DNA of 64,000 nt, taken from positions 1,635,001 to 1,699,000 of the forward strand of contig JAWNZC010000232.1 in NCBI GenBank assembly GCA_035771165.1, written 5' to 3'. Shown piece by piece: positions 11,894-22,112 of the stretch. The notes beneath the pieces are model-generated. The model saw only the letters and a program-made list of their open reading frames with translations. It had not been told where the DNA came from and did not search any database. How positions within the stretch are numbered: the first letter of the stretch is position 1; each line of letters begins with the position of its first letter. Origin of the DNA: Paragorgia papillata (lineage: Eukaryota; Cnidaria; Anthozoa; Scleralcyonacea; Coralliidae). A program made the translations under genes and the position numbers.

Positions 11894-12202
11894 TTAAGTG
11901 CCGCAAGCCCTTTCACAAGAATATCTTACTAACTCTGGTGTATCACAGATTTCGGCAAAATAAGGAGATAAACAATATTCTAGCAAATCTACTATAGTCG
12001 TATTAGGTATAGTTCTACCATAGTAAACAATTTCTACCAGACCTCCATGATAAGATGCCTTGAGGTGTAGAAAACTGTGTAGCAACGTAGACCCAACGTA
12101 AACCCGTAGTTTTATCGATTGGTCAAAATAACGTGCAGTATTTGTCCGACACGTCCGACTGATCAGCTTGAGATGTTTCTTCTGTGTCGTCCATGACCTC
12201 AA
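11894..12202 (-). pseudogene. Fragment of an unidentified protein
   Basis: An open frame of 102 codons with protein-like composition: IKLRVYVGSTLLHSFLHLKA, then YHGGLVEIVYYGRTIPN, then LLEYCLSPYFAEICDTPEL. The pattern LLxYxLSPY followed by a Pro-rich short segment resembles unidentified transposon-linked proteins of invertebrates, but I cannot name the family. No start, splice sites or continuing frame were found, so it is treated as a fragment. Confidence 0.35.
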
Positions 12203-12736
12203 ATGATTACGCTACTGTGGGACGGTTATTTTAATACAAGCTCTTCGAGATCATGTAAAACTGGACCAAGTAAGATATTAAGAAATCCAGCACCTCTCTA
12301 GACCAAAATTGTCTTCCTTCTTTTATAACTTTAATTTCCCGGGGGTCCACTAGGGTAGATATTACATTTTTTCGAGGCCTAGGTTCCTCCATGGGGTGTG
12401 TCCTAACGGGATAATGCATTTGGTAAATATTAAATGCACAATCGCAAATACATTTTACTTATTCATACCCTGGTTACAGTAGTTTGCTCTCGTAAGCGGT
12501 CTCTCGCCGCTATAAAATTACGGGAGCGAAAACTTCTGGGATAGGTAACTTGTTCAGGGCTCGCCGTCTGCAAAAGGGTGCCATGTTGTAACGACGCAGA
12601 TGAACATAAATGCTGTAGAAAAGCAGTTGTTTTACAAGCAACATCTTGTTTAGAGGACGTCGTTGAAAGAATGATGTAAATGCTACGAAAACAGGCATTT
12701 TTCATTGTCTTTGGAAACTCTCCGAACCCCACCCCA
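12203..12736. other. Non-coding stretch
   Basis: No gene is recognised. Short open frames on the minus strand have no family signature. Confidence 0.3.
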
Positions 12737-12747
12737 CCCCCACACCG

Positions 12748-12784
<37 letters not shown>

Positions 12785-12794
12785 CATATATATA
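12737..12794. repeat. (CA)n-(TA)n microsatellite
   Basis: A C-rich lead is followed by about eight CA units and about fifteen TA units with one interruption. Confidence 0.9.
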
Positions 12795-12900
12795 GGCGGA
12801 AGTAATTAATATCCAGCATGGCGTAACGCGTTGCGTAACGGCGTGGCAAATTAACGGATCATTGTGTCGAACGGAAGTAGTAGGCGACTTAGACTTAGAA

Positions 12901-13569
12901 GTCACGTGATCTCAATTCTTTTAAAATAACTGGTATGGCATTATATTTCTATCAAACGGATAGTGGTGAATATTTAAGTACAATTTCAAAAAATTCCATG
13001 TTTCAAACTTGGCATTGTCTTAAAGAAAATATCCATATTGTAGTTGTAAAATACGAATTTCATGCATGTTAAAAATCTTCTTCAAAAGAAAATTTTACTG
13101 TCAAACCTCCAGAAGTATGTAGAGAAGAGATTTGATATCGAGCATGCCAATTTTTAGCAGAAACAAATAACGTTTAGCATGACCAAAACATATTTTATTT
13201 TTGGCTGTTATGTTGGATGACACATGAATTTGCCATCCAACATGGCGATCAAAAGCGAAATACACTTAGATACTCTGAAATGTTATAACTCTTGCTAGAA
13301 CTTGACATGAAGAACATCAAACCGACTCGTTATTGCGTTACATGATTCTTTTAAGTTGAGTGCAAAATTTGCTTTTGAAGACGATTTCTTACAAGCATGA
13401 AATTTTTGTTTTAGTCACGTGACCGGCAATAATATCGACGTTTTTTATAAGACAATGGAAATTTTGAAAATAAAAATTCCAAAATTTTACTTAAAATACC
13501 ACCCTATATCCGTTTTGCAGAGTTATAATTCTATACCTGCTGTTTTGAAAAGATTGAAACCACGTGACC
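12901..13569. mobile_element. TIR element (MITE) with about 95-bp inverted ends
   Basis: The left end starts GTCACGTGATCTCAATTCTT and the right end, read on the other strand, starts GTCACGTGGTTTCAATCTTT. Similarity then continues for about 95 bp through the aaacggata block. The 90-codon open frame at 13419-13691 overlaps the right end and is not a gene. A short CTTAG repeat next to both ends could be a target duplication but is weak. Confidence 0.65.
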
Positions 13570-13678
13570 CCTTAGTGCAAGTCGCTGTGCGCATGAAACA
13601 GGGCGGGTATATAAACTCGGTGATTTCATATAATCATTACGATGTTAGGACTACATCTGATTGCGTCTCTCTGGCTAA

Positions 13679-14117
13679 GTATGTTAAATGAAACTATTAT
13701 TCTTGTTCATAGAGACTTTTAGAGAAGGAATGGAAAGTTTTCTGGAAGCTTTAGAAGAGACATGAATACTCGACGATCTAGAATACGTACATGTGAAGCC
13801 TGGGGAAATCAAGTACATGTACATGAAGTGTCTGTTTGAAATAACTATGGAAAATAGCTACTAAAATTTGGAATGTTTTATTCTAATAATAAAATAAAAT
13901 GTATGTTAAATGAAACTATTATTCTTGTTCATAGAGACTTTTAGAGAAGGAATGGAAAGTTTTCTGGAAGCTTTAGAAGAGACATGAATACTCGACGATC
14001 TAGAATACGTACATGTGAAGCCTGGGGAAATCAAGTACATGTACATGAAGTGTCTGTTTGAAATAACTATGGAAAATAGCTACTAAAATTTGGAATGTTT
14101 TATTCTAATAATAAAAT
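13679..14117. repeat. Near-perfect 222-bp tandem duplication
   Basis: Units 13679-13895 and 13901-14117 (217 bp each, 5-bp spacer aaaat) look identical by eye over their whole length. No open frame runs through them. The second unit runs into the duplicated intron segment. The identity points to a very recent event or an assembly artefact. Confidence 0.85.
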
Positions 14118-14470
14118 TTCTAAAATACAATATACTTAAGAAAGCTAGGGCATTTTTTATAAATTATCTCTTTCCTGTCCGAATTGGTCTTTAGTATTTT
14201 ATTCTGGCTAACGCCAGACGATTTTGTTCACCTCTGGAGAAGCACTCGGACAGGAATGAGTTAAACATGATTGACTGATTGACTTTGTTTTTACTAAGAT
14301 AAAAAGAGCTTTCCTTCACATTTGGAAATAAGTTTGACGAACTATACAAATAACAGAAATTCGTTACTCTATTAATGGCTCATTATGGTAGCTGACATCA
14401 TTGTAGTTATTTTAAGCTGTTAATCTTATTTGCAAAAAAATCTTTAAAAATGTCTTATAAGTTTTCATTT
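14085..14470. repeat. Duplicated intron segment, copy 2
   Basis: Shares ttggaatgttttattcta, aagaaagctag, aagagctttcc and ggctcattatggtagctgac with copy 1 (200-450), and gctgacatcattgtag plus the ttttaagctg block with copy 3 (18125-18315). A 93-bp TTAA hairpin element is inserted in it. Confidence 0.6.
14168..14260. mobile_element. 93-bp hairpin MITE, TTAA family (piggyBac-like)
   Basis: Inverted ends (TTTCCTGTCCGA and TCGGACAGGAAT) with TTAA on the right (14261-14264) and a mutated TTAT on the left. The core block tctggctaacgccagacgat is shared, with changes, with the elements at 18018 and 40127. Confidence 0.65.
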
Positions 14471-15767
14471 ACGTTAATAATCTTTTGGTTAAAAATATTT
14501 AAAATAACCTTTAAGTTTTCAATTAAAGTCGTTCTATCATAACATTTATAATATTGCTTCCTCCATCTCACAGACTATTCGCTTGCCATGCTTTAATTTA
14601 TATAACCGCAGAATTGTTATTTGGGTTACTTTTCGTTCTTTTCGATAGTGGTATAGAAGCAAATTTGAGGTAGGCCACCCTCCTCCGGGCACGGCATAAT
14701 TGGTTTCTCTGGGTTAGATTATGCTCTGTGTTTGTGGGCTAGTGCGCTATTGGGACAGAACGTCGCTCGAATGCTGGGCCGTCATCTGGTCAGAGAAGTA
14801 TTCTAGCTGTTACTCCTTTTTACCGATGAAAAAAATGGTGGTGATTATATCGATAACCACTGACGCAGGCTTCTTGTGCGTGCACAACCAAGATGCATGA
14901 TTGTTTCGTCTGTAACAATCTCCTGCTTTCTTGGCTGCTTTGCTCTTGTCGTCTGGTGATGACTTTCTAATAAAATCGCATTTCCAAATTCGATGCTCCC
15001 CTGTATATGCGTACGCAACGTTATTTTCTTCCCTTTCTGCCACCATTGCGCATATCTGCTACTCCGTTTGTCATATTAACTACGACAATCAGAGTTGTGA
15101 AACTACTTTTTTCCCTGTAACTGATAAATAACAGAAACCACTCCAAAAAAGAAGTATTTATAAAGCAGTATAAAAACACTTCAAAAAAGCAATCAAAATA
15201 CGATTTTCATTTTCACTTCCGATTATTGTAGCCCTTACAAACAGCGCAAATTCTTCTCAAATACTTGGCGACTCTTATCGACTATGTGGCGATTGTGTCA
15301 AATATCTGGCGAGGGCTGTCCAGTATGACATAAATTCGGTTCAAGACAAGCAAGAAATCATATCAAGCAAGTAACACGCTGGCAACGTGGCTGATCTACG
15401 TCAGCGGTAGTCACAAAAATGGCATCGCCTCAATAATCTACGATCCTACATATTCTACAGTTCTTAATTAGTGCAAACAGCAAGAGAAAATAATCCGACT
15501 TTTAACCAAGCCATAAATCAACCAAAACATTTTCAGTCACCGTAAACATTGCCGTATTTTAAGTTTTTCTTCCTGTAAATGCAATTTTATATGATATAAA
15601 TATGGACTACAATTTGATACTATGATTTTTTTATTTTAATTTTTCAATTTTAGTAATAACCGGTCTTCACCGGTTTGCAAAGACCGCTCAGGAACCAATC
15701 AGATTGCAGAGAATTCGCGTTAGGTGTTGCATTTACGTATTTTCAGCAATTTCTTTCCTGAATCGAG
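14471..15767. other. Non-coding stretch
   Basis: No gene recognised. A 78-codon minus-strand open frame (14810-15046) has no family signature. The rest is AT-rich intron-like DNA. Confidence 0.35.
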
Positions 15768-16275
15768 CTAAACAATTTGCAATTGATTTACTTGTTCCGC
15801 TATTATATAGGACATCGCGGCATCTAAGAAGTGCAAGCAATCGTATTTCGCCCATCCTCGATGCCTGCAACTGGCCAAGTACTGCTCGCTTCCTGTACAA
15901 CCAACGCAAGTTAGCCGTATTTCTCCACTACAATCTGGAACTTCCCAACCTCGAAGAGCTGCTCTACAATCATTGACAAAAATAGTTGGCACGACACTGC
16001 GGAGTTGTGTTGAAGTCCTATATTGCTGGAAAATTTTAATTTATCCCCTGTTTCCCCCCATCCCCCGTCTCAATGTTGGTCCCATTACGATGATAGTGTG
16101 TCGAAGGGCATCACAACACCATTAGCACATCATTTAGTTGCTATACAACATTGAAATGGGGGGAAGGGGGGTCCGCACCTGCTAAACGTGTAATGTGTGC
16201 CAACCATTTTGTCAACGATTGTAGCTCCAGGAAATAATTTAATAATCTTGCAAAATGCTACATTTATGACAACTT
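15768..16275 (-). pseudogene. Decayed SRCR exon, split by a MITE
   Basis: On the minus strand, with the MITE (15967-16221) removed, the reading is ANVAFC-like, then LFPGA, then RAALRGWEVPDCSGEIRL, CTGSEQYLASCRHRGWAKYDC. This matches the second half of an SRCR domain and overlaps the end of the exon at 1-191 ([12 protein letters not shown]). The usual DDV before CTG is TCV, a one-codon slip lies before the LFPG block, and the last Cys region is lost, so the exon is no longer functional. It is a paralogue of the live SRCR exon. Confidence 0.72.
15967..16221. mobile_element. 255-bp MITE with CAATC ends, TA target site
   Basis: The ends are CAATCATTGACAAAAATAG and, inverted, CAATCGTTGACAAAATGG, and both continue with GTTGGCAC. 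Both sides have TA (15965-15966 and 16222-16223). The neighbouring SRCR sequence reads straight through when the element and one TA are removed, which proves the insertion. It is related to the 242-bp elements at 31323 and 33915. A TA duplication is typical of Tc1/mariner-type elements. Confidence 0.85.
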
Positions 16276-16394
16276 CAACGAGCTGAAATGCGACTTTAAC
16301 TTGTTGGAAACCTTTAAGTTAAGAAGCAATCAAAACGTAGCATTCAAGTCACATGTATACGTCTGTAAATCCCAATAAAGATAAGTTTTTGGAC

Positions 16395-16605
16395 AAAGTG
16401 ATCTGTATCAAAAGTTAAGAATACTAATTAGCCTTCTTGGTGATCTTTATCAAAAGTTATGAATACTAATTAGCTTCATTCTATTGTTTCATTTCCCAAT
16501 CTGTATGGGGATTTACTTCGGCTCGCCTGCGTCCGATCTGTATGGGGATTTACTTCGGCTCGCCTGCGGCTCGCCTTGTAAATTCCCATACAGATCGGCC
16601 GCTCA
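16395..16605. repeat. Short tandem and inverted repeats
   Basis: Two 42-bp units around aaaagtta-gaatactaattag (about 16408-16472) are followed by two copies of gatctgtatggggatttact and one inverted copy ending catacagatc at about 16598. The arrangement can form a hairpin. Confidence 0.7.
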
Positions 16606-16781
16606 TGCTTTATCTATTACTTTAAGGCTATGTTAAACGTAGTTTACATCTGTAGAACAGATTTAAAGTAGCAGCGTCACCATTTGCGCATCTTTTTTGC
16701 GCACATAGAAATAACTTCGGAAAATGTTGGAAATAGCTCTAAATCGGACAAGAAACCAGAGAAATGAATCAAATAATATTT

Positions 16782-17001
16782 ACCTTCTGCGGTATTCCAA
16801 TGAGAGCAGAAGGGCTGCGAAGTCGCTATCGCTACATGGACCATATCCAGCTACGATTTTAGCATCTTTCCATGACTCAAATATAGTCAGTGATAAGTAA
16901 ATACGTTTGTGCTGACTATTCCAGGCTTTCTGTGAACTATTTGCTCCCTCGTATTTTCTTTCGGCCCGAATTATCGCGTCTTCCACCATACGCTCCGCCA
17001 A
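16782..17001 (-). CDS. Candidate first exon, unknown protein
   Basis: Minus-strand frame from the ATG at about 16984: MVEDAIIRAERKYEGANSSQ, then RIYLSLTIFESWKDAK, then CSDSDFAALLLSLEYRR. It ends at a donor-like AG|GTAAAT near 16781. The composition is strongly protein-like and similar blocks (VFESW ... SDSxFAxxLLSLE) occur in multi-copy invertebrate genes, possibly transposon-borne. I cannot name the family. Downstream exons to the left were not found, so it may be an orphan exon. Confidence 0.42.
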
Positions 17002-18013
17002 GTGCGGCCGCCATCGTGGATCAACAAACTTGAAAACCTACAGGCTGTAGTTTTTCAAGTTGGCGCGTGATTATTGCGTGGGCTTTGCGAGTGACACTGC
17101 TCCTTTAAGCTAATTTAAGCAACACTGAAATTGTCTTAAAGCACTTTTTCGTCCTGTGGGTGTCATGCATCAAGCATGGACAAAACATCAACGCCAGCAC
17201 AGCTTAATATACATGAATTAAAATTGAGATTTGTGTTACTTATTAATAATATATAATATATGTGTCTACTACCAAAACTAAAGAGTATCAGATGCTGCAC
17301 CAATGTGATGTGTTCAGGATTCATGGATTGAATTGCATTGATCATGCACTGCTGTAAAAAAGTCATGTATGAGTGAAAATAATTTTCTGTTACATAATAA
17401 TTCATAAAAATGAAAAAAATTGTTAGACTCATGCAGAGCCTGTTTATATAAAGATAAGTTACTCTGTCAGTCAAGTTACTTGGCACATGCAGCGCATGTG
17501 TTATTACATATACTCTTTTTCTTACCATAGTGTCTATATGAGAGAAAAGAGCGTCTTTCATTGCTGAAAGCTAAGAAGTTACTTGGTTTCGCTCATTTGA
17601 TTATGTATTTTTATATATATATATTTTAACACTGCACCCAGAAAAACCTGTGGTTATGTTATTACTCATCGATAAAAACGGGAGTTGGGTCTTTTGGGTT
17701 TTGTTTTTTTTCTTTTGTTTTTTTTTTGGGTTTTTTTTTAAGGAAGGGGGGCAGTGTTAGGTTATAGTTATTTATTAAAAATTATTTAATATCTGAAAAT
17801 ATTATTATAGATTTGGGGTATGGTAGGTTATAGTAGTTTTGGCTGTTTTTTTTTTAATTTAAACTTTTCTGGGATTGAAGGCAAGGTGCAATAATAATTA
17901 ACAAAGGACACGAGGGGTTTGCATTAATGTATCACTAAACATTTACAATAGTCGCATAGAATAATATATTATATACGTCGTATGTTGTCCATAATTTATG
18001 ATATCACAGTCAC
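17002..18013. other. Non-coding stretch
   Basis: No gene. Contains a T-rich run (17690-17745) and AT-rich DNA. The open frame at 17163-17561 (minus) has no family signature. Confidence 0.35.
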
Positions 18014-18017
18014 TTAA

Positions 18018-18111
18018 CACTTTGAGGCCTGGACTTCTCCCTGTGCTGAATAAAATCGTCTGGCATTAGCCAGAATAAAATACCAAAGACTCGTCGTCAG
18101 GCTTGAAAGTG
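18018..18111. mobile_element. 94-bp hairpin MITE with TTAA duplication (piggyBac-like)
   Basis: Inverted ends CACTTTGAGGCCTG and CAGGCTTGAAAGTG, with TTAA on both sides (18014-18017 and 18112-18115). The core tctggcattagccagaataa is an inverted relative of the core in the 14168 element. Confidence 0.75.
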
Positions 18112-18124
18112 TTAAAATATTTTC

Positions 18125-18315
18125 ATACAGGAGACTGAAGATATGATTGGGTTTATCTCTTTAAAAAATCCTTGAATAAGTATATATAAGTTTGAAGAAG
18201 TATTAATAACAGAAATGTTTTGTTCTATTTTTGGCTCATTATGATAGCTGACATCATTGTAGATATTTTAAGCTGATAATCTTTTTTGTAAAAAAATCTT
18301 TAAAAATCTTTAAAA
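18125..18315. repeat. Duplicated intron segment, copy 3
   Basis: Shares gattgggttt, aacagaaat, ggctcattatgatagctgac and the ttttaagctgataatctt block with the segments at 200-450 and 14085-14470. Confidence 0.6.
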
Positions 18316-18647
18316 AATAATATATGTACATTACAGTCACTAGTGAAATTTTGATTAAGATAGTCAGTTATAAAGTAAATGGTTTGAACCCAGGAGTATT
18401 GTAACATGTCTGAGAAAGTTTCCTGTCTAGGTTAGAGTAGTCTTGAAAAAGACTGTTTGTGGTTGTAGTGACTGACGTTTCGACGACCTCAGCGGCGGTC
18501 ATCTTCAATGTCACGATTGCGGTATGCGTGCAATCTGTGGTCGGCGTTGTCAGTGGGGGTGGGTGTTGTTTGTGTGTGGTGCTGTCAGTATTTGTTTGTC
18601 AGTGTTGGTGGGGGGGGGGGGTGGGGGTCAATAAAAAATAAATAAAT

Positions 18648-19640
18648 CTACTGTTTTTTTGTTTGTAATGCGTTTTGGATAAGTCTTTTGTAAGGTGCTG
18701 GTAATGCTTGTGATCGGCATAGGCGGCGGAAGATAGGTTTGGTAGGGGGGGTTGAACTTCGAGCGCCGAAAACTTTAGGGGGGTCCGGAAAATTTTGAAA
18801 TCTAGAGTCTCTGAAATGGCATTTCCTGCGTTTTGGGGGAAGATTTTACAGAATCCTAAACGTTATAAAACCTTTACCGCCGACAACAATTTTTTCATTA
18901 TTCTTCATTTTTTTCGGCCTTTCTTTATTCTTGGCATTTCGATATGCCTCATTCATAATACTTCTGGTCAACAGTCATCAAATGCTAATACGTTGAGTAC
19001 TTCATGAAATGAGTTTTGAGCTATCACACGGCACGATTTTTCTTACGATTTCCACCAGGATTGCACCTTGCAGTGATATTGAATTTCCAAAATGCAGTAT
19101 ATCGAAGATGTATAAATATTCAACGTATAATCACCCTTACCTTCGGCGCAAAGGCAGGGGGGCTCAGCCCCCACTTTTTCGCACTTTTTCAAAGTTGGGG
19201 GGCTTTAGCCCCCCAGCCCCCCCCCCCCCCCCGGTTCCGCCGCCTATGGTGATCGGTTTAATGGTTGGTGTTCTAAGTTTGTGTACCAACTTTGCAGCAC
19301 AAGTCGTTGCCTGTAGTTAGTGTAATAAGTAACACACTCTGTCAAGTTCCAGTCAATATTGTGTTTAGTTTGTCGGTGGTGTCCGGCAATGTGATTAGTC
19401 CCGTCTCGGTTCTTTGTTGGCCGTTTGTGTTCAGCTAGTCTCGTTTTTAGGTTTCTGCCGGTTTCACCGATATACGTGGCCTGGCAGTCGGCGCATTTAA
19501 CCTTGCAAACTACACCTTGTCTATCGTAAGGTTGCTCTTTGACTTTAACGTTAGTCAGTACATTACGTAGAGTTGTGATTGGTCTGTTAGCCTGCGTGCA
19601 GATTTCACCCGTTTCCGTTCCCCGGAGGGTAAAGTCTGCG
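18648..19640 (-). pseudogene. GIY-YIG endonuclease of a Penelope-like element, split by a MITE
   Basis: Minus-strand reading: ANRPITTLRNVLTNVK, then KVKCADCQATYIGETGRNLK, TRLAEHKRPTKNRDGTNHIA, TKHNIDWNLTECVTY, RQRLVLQSWYTNLEHQPLNR. The hAT insert (18718-19248) falls here; on the other side the frame continues PAPYKRLIQNALQTKK and stops at 18648. The YIGETGR motif with the downstream Arg and His residues is the GIY-YIG nuclease that nicks target DNA for Penelope-like elements. Apart from the insert no frame break is seen in this domain, so the MITE landed in a still intact domain. Confidence 0.85.
18718..19248. mobile_element. 531-bp non-autonomous hAT element, 8-bp TSD
   Basis: Inverted ends CATAGGCGGCGGAA and TTCCGCCGCCTATG, with a perfect 8-bp target duplication GTGATCGG (18710-18717 and 19249-19256). 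G-rich and C-rich subterminal tracts are typical of this group. Removing it and one TSD copy restores the host GIY-YIG frame. Related scraps lie near 7250-7340 and 53040-53125. Confidence 0.92.
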
Positions 19641-19677
19641 CAACGGAACCCGAAAGCTTCTTATGCTGACTTAGCAT

Positions 19678-20210
19678 TTTATTATTATTATTATTATTAT
19701 TATTTAATGTTATTTCAAAACGGTAACCCTTCAGGACCCTTACGCACCTGTTTTTCAAGGGGCCGTTTAAAATACAGTTAAAAACATACATACTATATAA
19801 ACAATATAAATTACATATTAACTATTTACAAGAATATGGATATTTACAAATAAATAAATAAATAAATAATTAAATATAATACAATTTAGGTAAGATCAAG
19901 AATAGATTTAAATCTTTTAATGCTGATCCCTTTTTCTTTGGCCTTTTTAGGTAAATTATTCCAAACCGACGCAGCTGCATAGCTTATACTTTTTTTCATA
20001 AAATTTGTTTTTGGTTTATCAAGCGCATAATCATTGTTATTGCTGCGGAGGTTATACCTTGAATTTGTTTTAATGTCAAACATACTCATCATACTTTGGG
20101 GCAACTTATTGTTTCTTATCTTATACATAAAGACAGATTTGTTGGCTTGAAAGCGCTTCATCAACGGTTGCCAGTTTAACTCTTCTAGAGGCAAAACTTC
20201 CAGGCAACAC
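19678..20210 (-). mobile_element. 5'-truncated LINE (L2/CR1-like 3' end)
   Basis: The minus-strand frame 20194-19886 encodes the C-terminal end of a LINE ORF2: LEELNWQPLMKRFQANKSVF, YNLRSNNNDYALDKPKTNF, SYAAASVWNNLPKKAKEKG. Compare SYRGAEVWN in the LINE at 1.3-6.3 kb. It is followed by a 3' UTR and an AAT microsatellite tail (19678-19704). The rest of the element is absent. Confidence 0.8.
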
Positions 20211-20296
20211 TTCCGGTTCTACTCTTCTAGAGGCAAAACTACCCAGGCAAAACTTCCGTTTCGTTGGCGGCCATTTTTTATCGCCTAAACACCGGC
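20211..20296. repeat. Short direct repeat
   Basis: Two copies of tactcttctagaggcaaaact type sequence lie about 40 bp apart (around 20178-20200 and 20219-20240). Confidence 0.5.
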
Positions 20297-20392
20297 ATGG
20301 CCGAATCTTGTGCCGTGTGTTCAGAGACGATTGTTAAATCCTGCGATAAAAATTTGGCAGGACGTTTTCTTTACCATCTCACTCACTACTAG
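20297..20392 (+). CDS. Short Cys-rich open frame, uncertain
   Basis: ATG in good context opens MAESCAVCSETIVKSCDKNL and stops after 31 codons. The CxxC spacing looks like the start of a zinc-finger exon, and the preceding gtttcgttggcggccatttt resembles a promoter-proximal stretch. No clear donor or partner exon was found. Low confidence. Confidence 0.2.
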   Translation: MAESCAVCSETIVKSCDKNLAGRFLYHLTHY

Positions 20393-21734
20393 ACAGATTA
20401 TACAATAACCCTTTTATTTTATTTCTGACGTAACAACCACAAACCACGCGATACGCACGATATATTATACTACTAGAAATATCTTAACACAACAACCCCT
20501 CGCTCTCTTTTACACGAATTTTTGTAAAATTTTTATCCTTCGGATAACCCCCATGATAAGAAAAACACCTTCGCGTTCTTTTTCATTGGGAGCCTGGAAA
20601 TAGCCGTTGGAACAATTCAAAATATAGTTTTAAACTTTTAATTAAAGTATAATATTTGAAATAAAAAAAGTTGTTTAACTCTAATTTTTAAGGAAAAAGG
20701 TAATAAATAACAAAGAAAATTTTCAACCCAACATTCAGAAAAAAAATTGAGATGAAGAAAAACGCAGGTCGCATCCACGGTTTGAACTCGACCATTCTGC
20801 GTGCAAACTGACGATGTCACCACCAGGCTACTGAAGCAAGCGTCGAAATATCAGTAAAATATTAGGGTTATATTTTACAGTTCTTTTTTTTTTCATGTTC
20901 ACAAATAACATTGCTAGAGCATCTAAAAATATTTTGAATTTTTCAAAGGCATTGGACATCTGCCTGGCTGCCACGGCTTTATTCATTTTATGGCATTTCA
21001 AATTCATTTAGAATAGCAAAAACAAATTTCGTCTCAAAATCTGTAGTGTTAAAACTGTTTTCACCTGAAAAAATTGTTCTCATGCAGTCTTTTATATTTG
21101 TAATATTTCAACATGCAGCATTTGGCAGCATTTATATGTTTAACAGACGAAAAATTGCTCCATCACCGATTTTTATGCCAAATTATAAACAAGCTACCCT
21201 AAGTTTTACAAGTGGTTTTACCAAAAGGAAATATTTAAAAGGAATGGGCATGCGAAAACATAACGGATACGTTACGTTTAAAATACTTTAAGGACACACG
21301 AAATCGAACACAAATTTACTGTAACAGTGACAGAAAAACTCGAACAGCATTGCTACTAAATATTCGTGATTTAATACCGAAAGCGGCCGCTCTATAGTTT
21401 TACCGTAAGCTTAACCTTTTCAGTCTTTTTCTTCGTTGGTTTTTCTCTTTTTCGAGTTTCGGTGAGACGGGTTTTCTCCTACTAAGGATGTTGTTCTGCT
21501 TTATACGTAGACGTTGATTTGTTTCTGTACTTTCAAAAGTGATATACGTTTCCCCAAAACTCCTTTCTCAAGTCTTTTTGTCAACAATAAATTAAGTAGT
21601 TCAAATCTTTTTGTCAAGAAATATATTGTCCCCAGTGCCCCACAATCTTAACCGCGTATGGTCCGTCCACACATATATATAAATAAATAAATAAGTATTC
21701 AGATCACAGAAATTCGTTCGCAAATCACGTTTGT
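20393..21734. other. Non-coding stretch
   Basis: AT-rich sequence. The short open frames (20638-20823 minus, 21046-21291 plus) have no family signature. A TATATATAAA run at about 21674 precedes the GC-rich repeat. Confidence 0.35.
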
Positions 21735-21827
21735 CCACGCGTGTAAAATGACTCCACGCGTGTCGAGATTAGCACCCTCACCGGGCTCCGGGCCTGCGGC
21801 CCTACGCCTGGGCTCGGGGATAAGGAA
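21735..21827. repeat. GC-rich 90-bp repeat, copy A
   Basis: About 90 bp nearly identical to 49348-49440, with the shared block gagattagcaccctcaccg followed by a GC-rich hairpin (gggcctgcggccc here, gggccttcggccc there). Both copies have a TATATAAA-like box 40-60 bp upstream. Family unknown. Confidence 0.75.
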
Positions 21828-22072
21828 ACGACATAATTAAACCTGTTTACGCCAAATATCGACATGGGATAGACGAGGGAGAAATTCACCAATTTATAAA
21901 GCCGACCCGGATGCCAGCACGTTACGGACTACACCAAAACTACACAGACATTCAGTAAGACTTTATTTCTATTTATAAAATTGTCTATTATACTTCAGTG
22001 TTACACGCGCCTTCTAACATCTGTATTTTCGTCTTAACATATTTACTGATCTCAACATCGACTCAAAATCGG
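21828..22072. other. Non-coding stretch
   Basis: Leads into the ribozyme-like motif. No coding sequence is recognised. Confidence 0.3.
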
Positions 22073-22112
22073 CCCTCCTGAAGAAGACTGGAAGGGTGAA
22101 ACGCGTCGAGGG
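22073..22112 (+). ncRNA. Degenerate hammerhead ribozyme-like motif
   Basis: Stem I CCCTC/GAGGG (22073-22077 and 22108-22112) pairs perfectly. The core CTGAAGA (22078-22084) and GAAA (22098-22101) are present, and GTC precedes the 3' stem I strand. Stem II (22085-22097) pairs poorly and stem III has almost no pairs, so it is probably inactive. Such motifs mark the terminal repeats of Penelope-like elements. Confidence 0.4.

Larger units (their letters stand above)
18375..19640 (-). mobile_element. Penelope-like element 3' fragment
   Basis: Contains the GIY-YIG endonuclease end of a Penelope-like retroelement and its terminal non-coding part, including a GC-rich hairpin (around 18480-18505) shared with 6950-7000. 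The reverse transcriptase half is missing, as expected of a 5'-truncated copy. A hAT-type MITE is inserted within the endonuclease. Confidence 0.8.

Noticed and set aside
13419..13691. 90-codon plus-strand gene
   Set aside because: It lies across the inverted end of a TIR element; the inverted arm explains the sequence and there is no protein signature.
15704..15976. Plus-strand 90-codon ORF
   Set aside because: It is antisense to the decayed SRCR exon, whose minus-strand reading has a clear family match.
18470..18520. Hammerhead in the Penelope-like terminus
   Set aside because: The core reads CTGAGGT where CTGANGA is needed, and the flanks do not pair as stem I. It is only a GC-rich hairpin.
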